Positions 17,250 through 25,966 of a stretch of DNA of 60,328 bases are shown piece after piece. The position numbers and the translations under genes were made by a program. This DNA comes from Alloalcanivorax venustensis ISO4 (GTDB lineage Bacteria; Pseudomonadota; Gammaproteobacteria; Pseudomonadales; Alcanivoracaceae), in the NCBI RefSeq assembly GCF_015356855.1, contig NZ_ARXR01000018.1, positions 1 through 60,328 of the forward strand. Reading direction: 5' to 3'. The notes beneath the pieces were generated by a model, which saw only the letters and a program-made list of their open reading frames with translations, did not search any database and had not been told where the DNA came from. How positions within the stretch are numbered: position 1 is the stretch's first letter; each line of letters opens with the position of its first letter.

Positions 17250-18302
17250 CTAGGTGTTGAGGGTCGCCATGTCGATGACGAAGCGGTACTTCACGTCGCC
17301 GTCTTTCATGCGCTGGTAGGCCTCGTTGATGTTGTGGATGTCGAGCATCTCCACATCGCAGCTGATGTCGTGCTCGGCGCAGAAATCCAGCACTTCCTGG
17401 GTTTCCGGCATGCCGCCGATCAGCGAGCCGGCCAGGATGCGCCGCTTGCCGATCAGGGCACCGGCGTGCACCGGCGGCTCCACCGTGTCCAGCAGCCCCA
17501 CCAGGATGTGCTTGCCGTCGTAGGCGAGGGCGTTCAGGTAGGGGTTGAGGTCGTGGCGCACCGGCACGGTGTCGAGGATGAAATCCAGCTTGCCGGTCAT
17601 TGCCGCCATCTGGTCCGCGTCGGTGGACACCACCACGTGGTCGGCGCCCTGTTTCTTCGCCTCGTCCACCTTGCTTTCCGAGCGGGTGAACAGGGTCACC
17701 TCGGCGCCCAGGGCCTTGGCGAATTTAACGCCCATGTGGCCGAGGCCGCCCATGCCCACCACGCCCACTTTATCGCCGGCTTTGACGCCGTAATGGCGCA
17801 GCGGTGAGTAGGTGGTGATGCCGGCGCACAGAATCGGCGCGGCGGCGGCCGGGTCCAGTTTTTCCGGCACCCGCACCACGAAACGCTCGCTGACCACCAC
17901 CGATTCGGAGTAGCCGCCGAAGGTGACGCTCTTGTCGTGGCGGTCGCGGCCGTTATAGGTGCCGGTCATGCCTTCCACGCAGTACTGTTCCAGACCGTCT
18001 TCGCAGGCCTCGCAATGGCGGCAGGAGTCCACCATGCAGCCGACACCCACCAAGTCGCCGACCCTGAAGCCGCTGACTTCGTCGCCCACGGCGGTGACGC
18101 GGCCGATGATTTCATGGCCGGGCACCACCGGGTAAAGGGTGCGGCCCCAGTCGTTTTCGGCGAAATGAATATCGGTGTGGCAGACGCCGCAGTAATCGAT
18201 CTTGATCGCCACGTCATCCGGGCGCGGTGCGCGCCGCTGGATGGACATGGGGTGGACGCCGGAATCGGCGCTTTGCGCGCCGTAGGCTTTAATCTCGCTC
18301 AT
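17250..18302 (-). CDS. Zinc-dependent NAD(P) alcohol dehydrogenase (YahK/CAD type)
   Basis: A 350-residue medium-chain dehydrogenase that interconverts alcohols and aldehydes. The catalytic zinc region CGVCHTDIHFAENDWG, the GHEIIGRV motif, the structural zinc Cys cluster DSCRHCEACEDGLEQYC, and the nucleotide-binding GVVGMGGLGHMGVKFAK place it in the cinnamyl-alcohol-dehydrogenase-like YahK group, usually NADPH-dependent. The start at 18302 (MSEIKAYGAQ) matches the family; an ATG 15 bases earlier is less likely. A REP pair lies just upstream. Confidence 0.9.
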   Translation of the reverse strand: MSEIKAYGAQSADSGVHPMSIQRRAPRPDDVAIKIDYCGVCHTDIHFAENDWGRTLYPVVPGHEIIGRVTAVGDEVSGFRVGDLVGVGCMVDSCRHCEACEDGLEQYCVEGMTGTYNGRDRHDKSVTFGGYSESVVVSERFVVRVPEKLDPAAAAPILCAGITTYSPLRHYGVKAGDKVGVVGMGGLGHMGVKFAKALGAEVTLFTRSESKVDEAKKQGADHVVVSTDADQMAAMTGKLDFILDTVPVRHDLNPYLNALAYDGKHILVGLLDTVEPPVHAGALIGKRRILAGSLIGGMPETQEVLDFCAEHDISCDVEMLDIHNINEAYQRMKDGDVKYRFVIDMATLNT

Positions 18303-18321
18303 GGTCCTGTCCCTCATTACG

Positions 18322-18497
18322 TTCTACGAAGCCCGGCTTGTGGGAGCGGGCCTCGCCCGCGAAAGGGAGCGACGCTTCCGGCAGGATACCAGAAACCTTT
18401 CTAATACCAGCCCTGAAAAGCTCTCTGGAATCCTGCCGGCCGGCTTTGCCGGCCTTTCGCTTGCAGGGCAAGCTCCCACAAACCGGGCTTCGTAGAA
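18322..18497. repeat. Inverted REP pair (BIME-like)
   Basis: The outer 26-base arms 18322-18347 and 18472-18497 are inverted copies with a single mismatch (TTCTACGAAGCCCGG then TTGTGGGAGC). Inside are the short palindromes GCGGGC..GCCCGC and GCCGGC..GCCGGC. The same building blocks recur at 23414, 38884, 39231 and 57816. Confidence 0.85.
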
Positions 18498-18523
18498 AGG
18501 CCCGGTAAGGAGACCCGGGCGTT

Positions 18524-19183
18524 TCAGGCGAGCACCTGCTTCAGGAAAGCGGCGATGTCCTGAATTTCCTCCAGGCACACCGCGTGCTCCATGGGGTAGG
18601 TTTTGTAGGTCGCCGGGTAGCCCTTGCCTTCCAGCGCCTGGGCCGCCTGGCTGCCGCCTTTTTCCGGCACCATGGGGTCAAACTGACCGTGGGCCACGAA
18701 CACCGGCAAGGCCCGGTTGGCCTCGCTCAGGGCGACGCTGTCCTGGGTGGCGAAATAGGTGGACAGTGCCATCAGGCCGGCCAGCTTTTTCGGGTGGCGC
18801 AGGGCCACTTCGTAGGCCACCGCGCCGCCCTGGGAAAAGCCGGCGATGACGATGCGCTCGCTGGGCACGCCGCGCTCGATTTCCCGTTCGATCAGGGCGT
18901 CGATCTGGTCGGCGGAGCGGCGGATGCCGTCCACGTCGGTGGGACCTTCGCCGCCCAGGCCGACGATGTCGTACCAGGCCGGCATCACCATGCCGCCGTT
19001 GATGGTCACCGGAATCTGCGGCGCGTGGGGAAACACGAAGCGCGTCGGCAGGTCCGCCGGCATACCCAACTCCGGCACCACCGGCTCGAAGTCGTGGCCG
19101 CTGGCGCCCAGGCCGTGCAGCCAGATCACGCTGGCGACGGCGGGCTGTTGCGGTTCGATTTCCACACAGGGCAAATAACTCAT
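18524..19183 (-). CDS. Carboxylesterase / phospholipase family hydrolase
   Basis: A 219-residue cytoplasmic alpha/beta hydrolase of the EstB/acyl-protein-thioesterase-like group (PF02230). The early VIWLHGLGASGHDFEP segment forms the oxyanion region, GFSQGGAV holds the nucleophile Ser, HGQFDPMVP the Asp, and MEHAVCLEEI the His. Such enzymes cleave short acyl esters. It begins just 2 bases from the rapA stop on the same strand, so the two are probably co-transcribed. Confidence 0.9.
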   Translation of the reverse strand: MSYLPCVEIEPQQPAVASVIWLHGLGASGHDFEPVVPELGMPADLPTRFVFPHAPQIPVTINGGMVMPAWYDIVGLGGEGPTDVDGIRRSADQIDALIEREIERGVPSERIVIAGFSQGGAVAYEVALRHPKKLAGLMALSTYFATQDSVALSEANRALPVFVAHGQFDPMVPEKGGSQAAQALEGKGYPATYKTYPMEHAVCLEEIQDIAAFLKQVLA

Positions 19184-19184
19184 T

Positions 19185-22061
19185 CTAGTCTCCGGCTACG
19201 ATCACCCGCACCGCCTCCAGGCGGTAGCGGGCGTCCTGCAAGTGGGTTTCCAGGGCGGCGGTCTGCCGCTCCAGGAAGTCGATCTCTTCGTCGCGCACCA
19301 GCGGGTTCTTTTCCCGCAGCGCTTTCAGGCGGCGCAGTTCCAGGTCCTGCTGCTCGCGCATGGCGGCCAGGGCGGTCTGGATGATCTCGTCCGCTTCGCC
19401 GCGCGCCTTGTTTTCGTCGTCCTTGAGCAGCTGTTCCAGCAGGGCTTTCTGGCTGGCGACGATCTTGCGCGCCAGCGGCTTTTCCAGCTTGTGGCACTGC
19501 TTGCACAGTGCCTCATGGCTGATCGCCGCGGACAGATCCCGGCCGCGGCCGTCCACCAGCCGGCGGATGGTGGTCACCGGCAGAAAGCGGTCCGCCTGCA
19601 GGTGCTTGGGCGCCACCGTTTCCACCGTGTAGGCCAGCTCCAGCAGCAGGGTGCCGGCTTTCACCTTGGGGTTCTTCAGCAGGCTCACCGACGCCTTGCC
19701 CCGGTGGGAGCCGAGAATCATATCCAGGGCGCCGGTCACCAGCGGGTGTTCCCAGGTGAGGAACTGCATGTCGTCGCGGGCCAGGGCGGTGGCGCGGTCA
19801 TCGGTCACCGTCACGCCGTCATCGGGCAGCTCCGGAAACGGCTCGCGCATGTGATTGCCCGGCTTGAGAATCCACGCCTGTTCGGAGTGCTCTTCCTGAT
19901 CCACGCCGTAGTGGTCGAACAGGCGACCCAGGAACGGCCAGGGGCTGTGGGCGTCCGCCTCGCGCAGTTTGTCCTTGAGGGTTTCCGCCCGTTCGGCGTC
20001 GAACGACGCCAGCTCCAGCAGGCGGTCGCGGCCGCTCTCCAGCAGCTCGCGCAGGCGCGCCGCCTCGGTACGGGTGGCCTCGATCAGGCGCTGCCGGGTG
20101 TCGGCGTCGCCGGGCAGGGCCAGCGCCGCCTCCAGGGTGTCCTGGGTGCGCAGGCGGATTTCGTGGCCCGCCGGGTTGGTCTGCTCGAAGGCGTTCATGC
20201 CCTGGTGGTACCAGTGGAACAGCACCTCCTGGCCATGGTTCTCGAAGTAGGGCACATGGATGCGGATTTCTTCGCTCTGGCCGATGCGATCCAGGCGGCC
20301 GATGCGCTGCTCGAGCAGATCCGGGTTCAGCGGCAGGTCCAGCAGCACCAGGTGGTGGGCGAACTGGAAGTTACGGCCCTCGGAGCCGATCTCGGAGCAG
20401 ATCAGCGCCTGGGCGCCGTCCTCGCTGTCGGCGAAGTAGGCCGCCGCCCGGTCCCGCTCGATCAGATCCATGCCTTCGTGGAACACCGCCACGCTCATGC
20501 CCAGCTTGTAGCCGCAGTAGGCGTGCAGGTCGATGGCGGTGTCGCGGCGCGCGCAGATCACCAGCACTTTCTCGCCGCGCTGCGCCTTGAGGAATTTTTC
20601 CAGCCAGTTGACGCGCGGGTCCTCGGCGCACCAACGATCGTCCGGGAAGCCCGCCTCCGGGTACAGACGCAGCTCCGCTTCGTCGTCGTCCACTTCGTAG
20701 TTGCCGGGCAAGGGCAGGGGATAGCCCTCGACCTTGCGCGCCGGGAAGCCGGCGATGTTGTGGCGGGTATTGCGGAACAGAACCCGGCCCGGGCCGAAGC
20801 GGTCCAGCAGCTCCGCCAGTACGGTGTCGCGGTGGTCTTCGTCCACGGTCTCGCCGGGCAGCAGGGCGGCGGCCCGGTCTTTCAGCGCCGCCGGCCAGGT
20901 GTCCCGGTCGTGCAGCTCGCCGGCCAGTTCCGCCACTTCCCGGTACTGGCCCTGTTCCTCGACGAAGGCGTCCAGGCTCGGGTAGCGGTCCGGGTCCAGC
21001 AGCCGCAGGCGCGCGAAGTGGCTCTCCACGCCCAGCTGTTCCGGCGTGGCGGTGAGCAGCAACAGGCCGGGGCTGGTGCGCGCCAGCCGCTCGACGCGCT
21101 GATAGGCTTCCGACGGCGCGTCCTCGGACCACTCCAGATGGTGGGCTTCATCCACCACCACCAGGTCCCACTCGGCGGCGGCCAGGGTGTCGATGTCGCA
21201 GCCTTCCAGGAAGGCGGTGCTGCACAGGATCAACTGCTCGGACAGGAAGGGGTTGTCCACCACTTCCGGCGCGTCCGCCTCGCCCAGCTCCTCGGCGATC
21301 AGGTCGGCGAGCATGTCCTTGACGCTTTCCGCGCTGGGTTTGCCCAGGGCTTCCAGGCGCTCTTCGTCGAAGATCGAGAAACGCAGGTTGAAGCGCCGCG
21401 CCATCTCCACGAACCACTGGTGCACCAGGGCGTCCGGTACCACGATCAGCACCCGGCCGGCGCGGCCGGTCTGCAGCTGTTGATGGAGAATCAGACCCGC
21501 TTCGATGGTCTTGCCCAGGCCCACTTCGTCGGCCAGCAGCACCCGGGGCGCGTAGCGCCGCGCCACCTGGTCGGCGATGTACAGCTGGTGGCCGATCAGG
21601 TCGATGCGCGGGCCGCGCAGGCCCTCGATCTCGGAGCCTTCGCGCTGGGCGCGGGCGCGCAGCGCCGACAGCCGCAGCTCGAACCAGCGGTTCGACGACA
21701 ATTGATTGGTGAGCAAACGGTCCATGGCGCCGCTGAGGCGCAACTGATGGCCCAGCAGGGATTCCGGCACCGGCTGCACATTGTCCGGCTCGCCGGCGGG
21801 GTGGGCGTGGTACACCATCAGCCCGTTGTGATCCTCGGCGCTTTGCACCACCAGCTCCAGGCCGTCGCCGGTGGTCAGGGTATCGCCCTCGTCGAAGGTG
21901 ATGCGTGACAAGGGCGCGTTGTTCTTGGCGTAGGTCCGCTCTTCTTCCACGGCCGGATAGAGCACCGTGACCAGACGGTAATCCACCTCCTTGATCAGGC
22001 CGAGGCCCAGTTCGGTCTCGGATTCACTGAGCCAGCGCTGGCCGGGGGTAAAGTCGGTCAT
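19185..22061 (-). CDS. rapA: RNA polymerase-associated SWI/SNF ATPase RapA
   Basis: A 958-residue ATPase that recycles RNA polymerase after termination. The N-terminal Tudor-like part begins MTDFTPGQRWLSESETELGLG. It is followed by the Walker A loop LLADEVGLGKTIEAG, the DEAH box VVDEAHHLEW, and the C-terminal helicase motif EQRIGRLDRIGQ. A coiled, charged C-terminus completes the family architecture. ATG 22061 is chosen because family members start there; a frame 66 bases longer is open upstream. Confidence 0.95.
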   Translation of the reverse strand: MTDFTPGQRWLSESETELGLGLIKEVDYRLVTVLYPAVEEERTYAKNNAPLSRITFDEGDTLTTGDGLELVVQSAEDHNGLMVYHAHPAGEPDNVQPVPESLLGHQLRLSGAMDRLLTNQLSSNRWFELRLSALRARAQREGSEIEGLRGPRIDLIGHQLYIADQVARRYAPRVLLADEVGLGKTIEAGLILHQQLQTGRAGRVLIVVPDALVHQWFVEMARRFNLRFSIFDEERLEALGKPSAESVKDMLADLIAEELGEADAPEVVDNPFLSEQLILCSTAFLEGCDIDTLAAAEWDLVVVDEAHHLEWSEDAPSEAYQRVERLARTSPGLLLLTATPEQLGVESHFARLRLLDPDRYPSLDAFVEEQGQYREVAELAGELHDRDTWPAALKDRAAALLPGETVDEDHRDTVLAELLDRFGPGRVLFRNTRHNIAGFPARKVEGYPLPLPGNYEVDDDEAELRLYPEAGFPDDRWCAEDPRVNWLEKFLKAQRGEKVLVICARRDTAIDLHAYCGYKLGMSVAVFHEGMDLIERDRAAAYFADSEDGAQALICSEIGSEGRNFQFAHHLVLLDLPLNPDLLEQRIGRLDRIGQSEEIRIHVPYFENHGQEVLFHWYHQGMNAFEQTNPAGHEIRLRTQDTLEAALALPGDADTRQRLIEATRTEAARLRELLESGRDRLLELASFDAERAETLKDKLREADAHSPWPFLGRLFDHYGVDQEEHSEQAWILKPGNHMREPFPELPDDGVTVTDDRATALARDDMQFLTWEHPLVTGALDMILGSHRGKASVSLLKNPKVKAGTLLLELAYTVETVAPKHLQADRFLPVTTIRRLVDGRGRDLSAAISHEALCKQCHKLEKPLARKIVASQKALLEQLLKDDENKARGEADEIIQTALAAMREQQDLELRRLKALREKNPLVRDEEIDFLERQTAALETHLQDARYRLEAVRVIVAGD

Positions 22062-22095
22062 AGATATCCTGTGGCCGGTGGATTCGGGAGCGGAA

Positions 22096-22905
22096 TTATA
22101 CGGATTCGGGGCCTTCAGTGCGATCAAAGCCGCCCGCTTCCTCGAAGAACGCCCGGGTGGCGTCGTCGGCGGGGAAGTAATGTTCGATGCGCAGCTCCTC
22201 CACCACCACGTCCACCGCGGTGCCGAAACAGGCCAGGGTGGAAAAGGTGCGCAGGCGCCGCCCGGCGATATCCAGCTCCAGGGTGAGCATCGGCTCCACG
22301 CTGGCCGGCGTGTGTTCCAGCAGGGCGTCCACGTCCGCCAGTTCGCTCAGCCGTTGATAGAGCGCGCGCAACACCGTATCCGGGCGGGTATCCAGATCCC
22401 GCCGCAGACGCCGCAGCAGGAAGCCGGCCACCGTCTCCCAGTTGGCGATGAACGGGCGGAACCCCTCCGGATGGAACACCAGCTCGACCATGTTGCCGGT
22501 CTGCGGCAGCGGGCCGCCCTCGGCCACCACCGCCTGGATCAGCGCCTGCTGCGCCGGGTTGGCGAGCAGCAGATTCCAGTGCGCATCCAGCACCGCCGCC
22601 GGATAGGGCGAATGGTTTTCCAGCATCACCTCCAGGGCCCGGCGCACCGGCGCCATGGCCGGATCGTCCAGCCGCGTTTCCGAGAAGCGCGGCGGATGGC
22701 CGGCGGCCACCAGCAGGTGATTGGTATCGCGGCAGCTGAGATCGAGCGCCTCCGCCAGCCGCTGCAACAAGCCGGCGCTGGGCTGCGCCCGGCCGGTTTC
22801 CACGAAGCTCAGATGGCGGCTCGACACCTCCGCCCGCATCGCCAGATCCAGCTGGCTCAAACGCCGGTTGCGGCGCCACTCCGATAACAAATGTCCCGCC
22901 TGCAC
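22096..22905 (-). CDS. XRE-family regulator with MmyB-like ligand domain
   Basis: A 269-residue regulator. A helix-turn-helix occupies residues about 6-62 (LSQLDLAMRAEVSSRHLSFVE is the core), followed by a PAS-like MmyB domain with HWNLLLANPAQQAL and GNMVELVFHPEGFRP. MmyB-like proteins are believed to sense small, possibly fatty-acid-like ligands. It is divergent from the four-helix membrane gene at 22993, 87 bases away, the usual sign of a regulator and its target (inference). Confidence 0.88.
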   Translation of the reverse strand: MQAGHLLSEWRRNRRLSQLDLAMRAEVSSRHLSFVETGRAQPSAGLLQRLAEALDLSCRDTNHLLVAAGHPPRFSETRLDDPAMAPVRRALEVMLENHSPYPAAVLDAHWNLLLANPAQQALIQAVVAEGGPLPQTGNMVELVFHPEGFRPFIANWETVAGFLLRRLRRDLDTRPDTVLRALYQRLSELADVDALLEHTPASVEPMLTLELDIAGRRLRTFSTLACFGTAVDVVVEELRIEHYFPADDATRAFFEEAGGFDRTEGPESV

Positions 22906-22992
22906 TGTCGCCTCCCATTACCTCACGGGTAATTGTTTCGCTTCCCCGCAACGGGGATTCTGACTCTATCAGAAACCTGAAGGAGAAAGACC

Positions 22993-23403
22993 ATGCCCTG
23001 GAAATCACTCAAACACGCCCTGCTCTTCAACGCCGTCGGCACCGCCCTGCTGGGCGCGCTGCTGATCGTCGACGGGGGTATCATCGCCGGCCTGCTCGGC
23101 GCCCACGCCGGCGCCATCCCGCCGCTGGTCTGCACCGTGGCCGGCGTCGTCTGCCTGCTGTTCGCCGCCGATCTGGCCTTCGTCGGCACCCGCAAGCCGA
23201 TCCCCCAAGGACTGGCCAAGCTGCTCACCCTGGCCGACGCCGCCTTCGTGGTCGCCCTCCCCGTGGCGATGATCGTGGCGGCGCCGCTGCTCTCCAGCCT
23301 GGGCCAGTTCCTGCTCGCCGACCTGGCCCTGCTCACCGCCTTCCTGATCTGGTGCCAGTGGCGCGGCCTGCGCCAGCCCCAACCCGCCCCGGCCAGTTCC
23401 TGA
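22993..23403 (+). CDS. Four-helix hypothetical membrane protein
   Basis: A 136-residue inner-membrane protein with four hydrophobic segments (about 9-31, 41-65, 75-95, 100-122) and short charged loops. An AAGGAGAAAG ribosome site precedes ATG 22993. No domain is recognised. Its position opposite the MmyB-type regulator suggests it is the regulated gene. A REP fragment follows its stop. Confidence 0.75.
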   Translation: MPWKSLKHALLFNAVGTALLGALLIVDGGIIAGLLGAHAGAIPPLVCTVAGVVCLLFAADLAFVGTRKPIPQGLAKLLTLADAAFVVALPVAMIVAAPLLSSLGQFLLADLALLTAFLIWCQWRGLRQPQPAPASS

Positions 23404-23413
23404 CCTTGGCGCC

Positions 23414-23491
23414 GGTTTGTGGGAGCGGGCCCACCCGATCCCGGCGCTCCTTGGGAGATTCGCCGCCAGGGTTTCGTAGAAAGGTCCGGGC
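23414..23491. repeat. Degenerate REP element
   Basis: This starts with TTTGTGGGAGCGGGCCCA and ends TTTCGTAGAAAGGTCCGGG, the two ends of the REP family at 18322-18497, but the interior is shortened. It lies directly before the 154-base composite repeat at 23501, the same order as at 38884-39224. Confidence 0.7.
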
Positions 23492-23500
23492 GGCGTTTCT

Positions 23501-23654
23501 GACCCGTGGCGGTTCCGTTTCCAAGTGAGCGGGGCAATGGTGGTGCCTGGAGGGAGCTGTTTGGCCAGGGATGGCCAAACTAACAGCGGCCAGGGATGGC
23601 TTGAGCGGTCCCGGAAGGCACCACCATTGCACCGCGTCTCCGATACGGAGCACC
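23501..23654. repeat. 154-bp structured repeat element, copy 1
   Basis: It matches 39071-39224 at 150 of 154 positions without gaps. A perfect 15-base inverted repeat (GCAATGGTGGTGCCT at 23534-23548, its complement at 23616-23630) encloses a second hairpin, 23559-23567 with 23572-23580, closing a 4-base loop. A third small palindrome CTCCG-ATA-CGGAG lies near the right end. It contains no open frame of note. Most likely a non-autonomous mobile element or a structured RNA. Confidence 0.85.
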
Positions 23655-23736
23655 ACAGCCCGCACAACCGAATTGACACCACCCGGAAAAAATTCGAGTA
23701 ACCTGTACCGGTCCACAGAAACACAAGGGTATTACC

Positions 23737-23916
23737 ATGGGCGACGTGGTCCCCTTCCAGAAACCGGCCAAAAAGAAACCCAAAAAGGGCCTGTGCCAGC
23801 ACGGCTTCCACAAATGGAAAGTGGTCAAGAACACCCGGTTCGACAGCCAGCAGGGCAAACTGGTCACCCGTTACCAGTGCGAGCGCTGTGGCAAACAGAA
23901 AGTCGAAGCGCGCTAG
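23737..23916 (+). CDS. Small basic Cys-rich protein
   Basis: A 59-residue protein starting MGDVVPFQKPAKKKPKKG. A very basic N-terminus is followed by a possible zinc knuckle: Cys20, His22, His25, then Cys-x2-Cys in YQCERCGKQ. Its arrangement resembles small zinc-ribbon proteins. An AAGGGTATTACC ribosome region precedes ATG 23737. A good -35 TTGACA lies at 23673-23678 with only a weak -10, so the promoter is uncertain. It is followed 13 bases later by another Cys-rich gene. Confidence 0.7.
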   Translation: MGDVVPFQKPAKKKPKKGLCQHGFHKWKVVKNTRFDSQQGKLVTRYQCERCGKQKVEAR

Positions 23917-23929
23917 GAGAAACACCGAC

Positions 23930-24118
23930 ATGTTGGAAATGAAAACCGAGTGCGAACATTGCCACGACGCGCTGATCGAGCAGGGCGAAGTCTATATCTG
24001 TTCCTACGAGTGCACCTTCTGCGTGGACTGTTGCACCGCCCTGGGCGGGCTGTGTCCGAACTGCGGCGGTGAGCTGGTGCGCCGGCCGCGCCGTCCGGAA
24101 GGGGCGGAGACCGCGTGA
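23930..24118 (+). CDS. DUF1272 family zinc-ribbon protein
   Basis: A 62-residue Cys-rich protein. Paired cysteines occur as CEHCHDAL, CSYECTFCVDCC and CPNCGGELVRR, the pattern of DUF1272, a small zinc-binding family of unknown function. ATG 23930 is preceded by AGGAGAAAC; a longer frame starting 42 bases upstream lacks a ribosome site and overlaps the previous gene. Its stop overlaps the GTG of the next gene by 4 bases, so the hydrolase is translationally coupled. Confidence 0.85.
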   Translation: MLEMKTECEHCHDALIEQGEVYICSYECTFCVDCCTALGGLCPNCGGELVRRPRRPEGAETA

Positions 24119-24987
24119 GCGCGGCCGCCGCCGGCGCCGGCCATCAGGTCGATACCGCCAGCGGTTACCGGGTGCCGGTGACCTGGTACGCGGGCGCGCC
24201 GGACACACCGACGGTGGTGCTGCTGCCGGCGCTGGGCGTGGCGGCGCGCTTTTACGACAAGCTCGCCGCCACCCTGGCCGGGAGCGGGCTCAATGTGGCG
24301 GTGATGGAGCAGCGCGGCCAGGGCGACAGCGCGTTGCGGCCCGGCCGTGGTCAGAACTGGGGCTTCGCCGAGGTGCTCGACAACGACCTGCCGGCGCTGC
24401 TGGATTGGGCCGAAGCGCGGCGGCCCGGCGCGCCGCTCCACCTGATGGGCCACAGCCTGGGCGGCCATTTCGCCGCCATCACCGCCGGGCGCTTTGCCGA
24501 ACGCATCCACGGTTTAATTCTGGTGGCCACCGGCAGCCCCTGGTGGAAAGCGTTCGAAGGCGCGCGCACCCGGCCCGACGCCAAAAGCGTGCGCCGGCTG
24601 ATCCGGCTGATTCCCGCCGCCGGCCTGCTGCTCGGTTACTTCCCCGGCGAGCGCATCGGCTTCGGCGGCAACGAGGCGCGCGGCGTCATGAACGACTGGC
24701 GCACCCTGGCGCAGCACAACCGCTACCAGGCCCGGGGTCTGGACGAAGACCTGGACGCCGCCGTCGCCGCCTATACCGGGCCGGTGCTGGCGGTGCGGCT
24801 GGCGGACGACGCCCTGGCCCCGGAAGCGTCAGTGAAAGCGGTGACGGACAAATTCCGCAACGCCCCGCTCCGCCAGCAGGTGATTACCGCCGAACAACTC
24901 GGCGACCGCGCCGATCATTTCCGCTGGGCCCGTCAGGCCCGGCTGGTGGCCGATCTGGTCACGCCCTTTGTTGCCGGCCCGCGATAG
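24115..24987 (+). CDS. Alpha/beta hydrolase
   Basis: A 290-residue cytoplasmic hydrolase. The oxyanion region is VVLLPALGVAARFYD, the nucleophile elbow is GHSLGGHF, and the late DRADHFRW supplies a likely His. It resembles serine aminopeptidase/YheT-like alpha/beta hydrolases. It starts at GTG 24115 overlapping the DUF1272 stop (GTGA). The substrate is unknown. Confidence 0.8.
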   Translation: MSAAAAGAGHQVDTASGYRVPVTWYAGAPDTPTVVLLPALGVAARFYDKLAATLAGSGLNVAVMEQRGQGDSALRPGRGQNWGFAEVLDNDLPALLDWAEARRPGAPLHLMGHSLGGHFAAITAGRFAERIHGLILVATGSPWWKAFEGARTRPDAKSVRRLIRLIPAAGLLLGYFPGERIGFGGNEARGVMNDWRTLAQHNRYQARGLDEDLDAAVAAYTGPVLAVRLADDALAPEASVKAVTDKFRNAPLRQQVITAEQLGDRADHFRWARQARLVADLVTPFVAGPR

Positions 24988-25082
24988 CGGTAATCTTCCC
25001 CCTTCGCCCGGCAACCACCCGACCGTAACCGTATGGCCCGCTATTCCGCCGTCACCACAACCGTCCCGCCCGGAGCCCGCCC

Positions 25083-25883
25083 GTGAGCGGCCCCATCCTG
25101 ATCTTCGATTCCGGGGTCGGCGGCCTGTCCGTGGTCAAGGCGCTGCGCGAGCAGATGCCCGGCGCGCCGCTGGCCTACGTGTGCGACAACGCGGCGCTGC
25201 CCTACGGCACCAAGGCGGACGCCTGGCTGGTGCGGCGCATCGTCCAGGTGTGCCGGGCGGCGGTGGCCGCCAGCGGCGCCCGGGTGCTGGTGGTGGCCTG
25301 CAACACCGCCAGCACCCTGGCGCTGGACGCGCTGCGCGACGCCCTGGCCATCCCGGTGGTGGGCACGGTGCCCGCCATCAAGCCCGCCGCCGCGCTCAGC
25401 CGCAGCGGCGTGATCGGCCTGCTGGCCACCTCCGCCACCGTCACTCGCCCCTACACCGACAAGCTGATCCACGACTTCGCCGGCCACTGCACCGTGGTGC
25501 GGGTGGCCGCCGACGGCCTGGTGGAGCAGGCCGAGCGGCTGCTCGCCGGCGAGCCGGTGGACGACGCCGTCATCGACGCCGGGCTGGCGCCACTGTGGCG
25601 CGCGCCGACGCTGGACACCGTGGTGCTCGGCTGCACCCACTTCCCGCTGCTGCGCGACCGGCTCGACGCCCGCGCCCCGCGCCCGCTGCAATGGGTGGAC
25701 TCCGGCAGCGCCATCGCCCGGCGCGTGGCGCAGGTAGCCGGCGCGGCGGAGGAAAACCGGCCTGAACATCTCGCTCCGGCCTGGGCCACCGACCCGCGCC
25801 CCGCGGGGCTGACCCACGGTTTCCGCGCCTTCGGTTTTGCGCCGCCGGTCGCTCTGTCGGTACCGCTGCCCCAGCCGGTCTGA
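25083..25883 (+). CDS. murI: Glutamate racemase
   Basis: A 266-residue cofactor-independent racemase making D-glutamate for peptidoglycan. The signature IFDSGVGGLSV starts at residue 7, including Asp9 and Ser10; the two catalytic cysteines are Cys73 in VACNTAS and Cys183 in GCTHFPLL. The GTG start at 25083 follows a CCGCCCGGAGCCCGCCC region. It stands 95 bases after the hydrolase, possibly in the same unit. Confidence 0.94.
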   Translation: MSGPILIFDSGVGGLSVVKALREQMPGAPLAYVCDNAALPYGTKADAWLVRRIVQVCRAAVAASGARVLVVACNTASTLALDALRDALAIPVVGTVPAIKPAAALSRSGVIGLLATSATVTRPYTDKLIHDFAGHCTVVRVAADGLVEQAERLLAGEPVDDAVIDAGLAPLWRAPTLDTVVLGCTHFPLLRDRLDARAPRPLQWVDSGSAIARRVAQVAGAAEENRPEHLAPAWATDPRPAGLTHGFRAFGFAPPVALSVPLPQPV

Positions 25884-25966
25884 TCGCTTCCCGGTTGCTC
25901 CATCTTGTGCGCAAGGATGCTTTTGAATACTGTCCAAAAGAACAGTTCTCAGAGTGGAGAGGTATC

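Noticed and set aside
19242-21908. An 888-codon plus-strand open frame opposite rapA
   Set aside because: Antisense shadow with biased composition; rapA shows all helicase motifs on the other strand.
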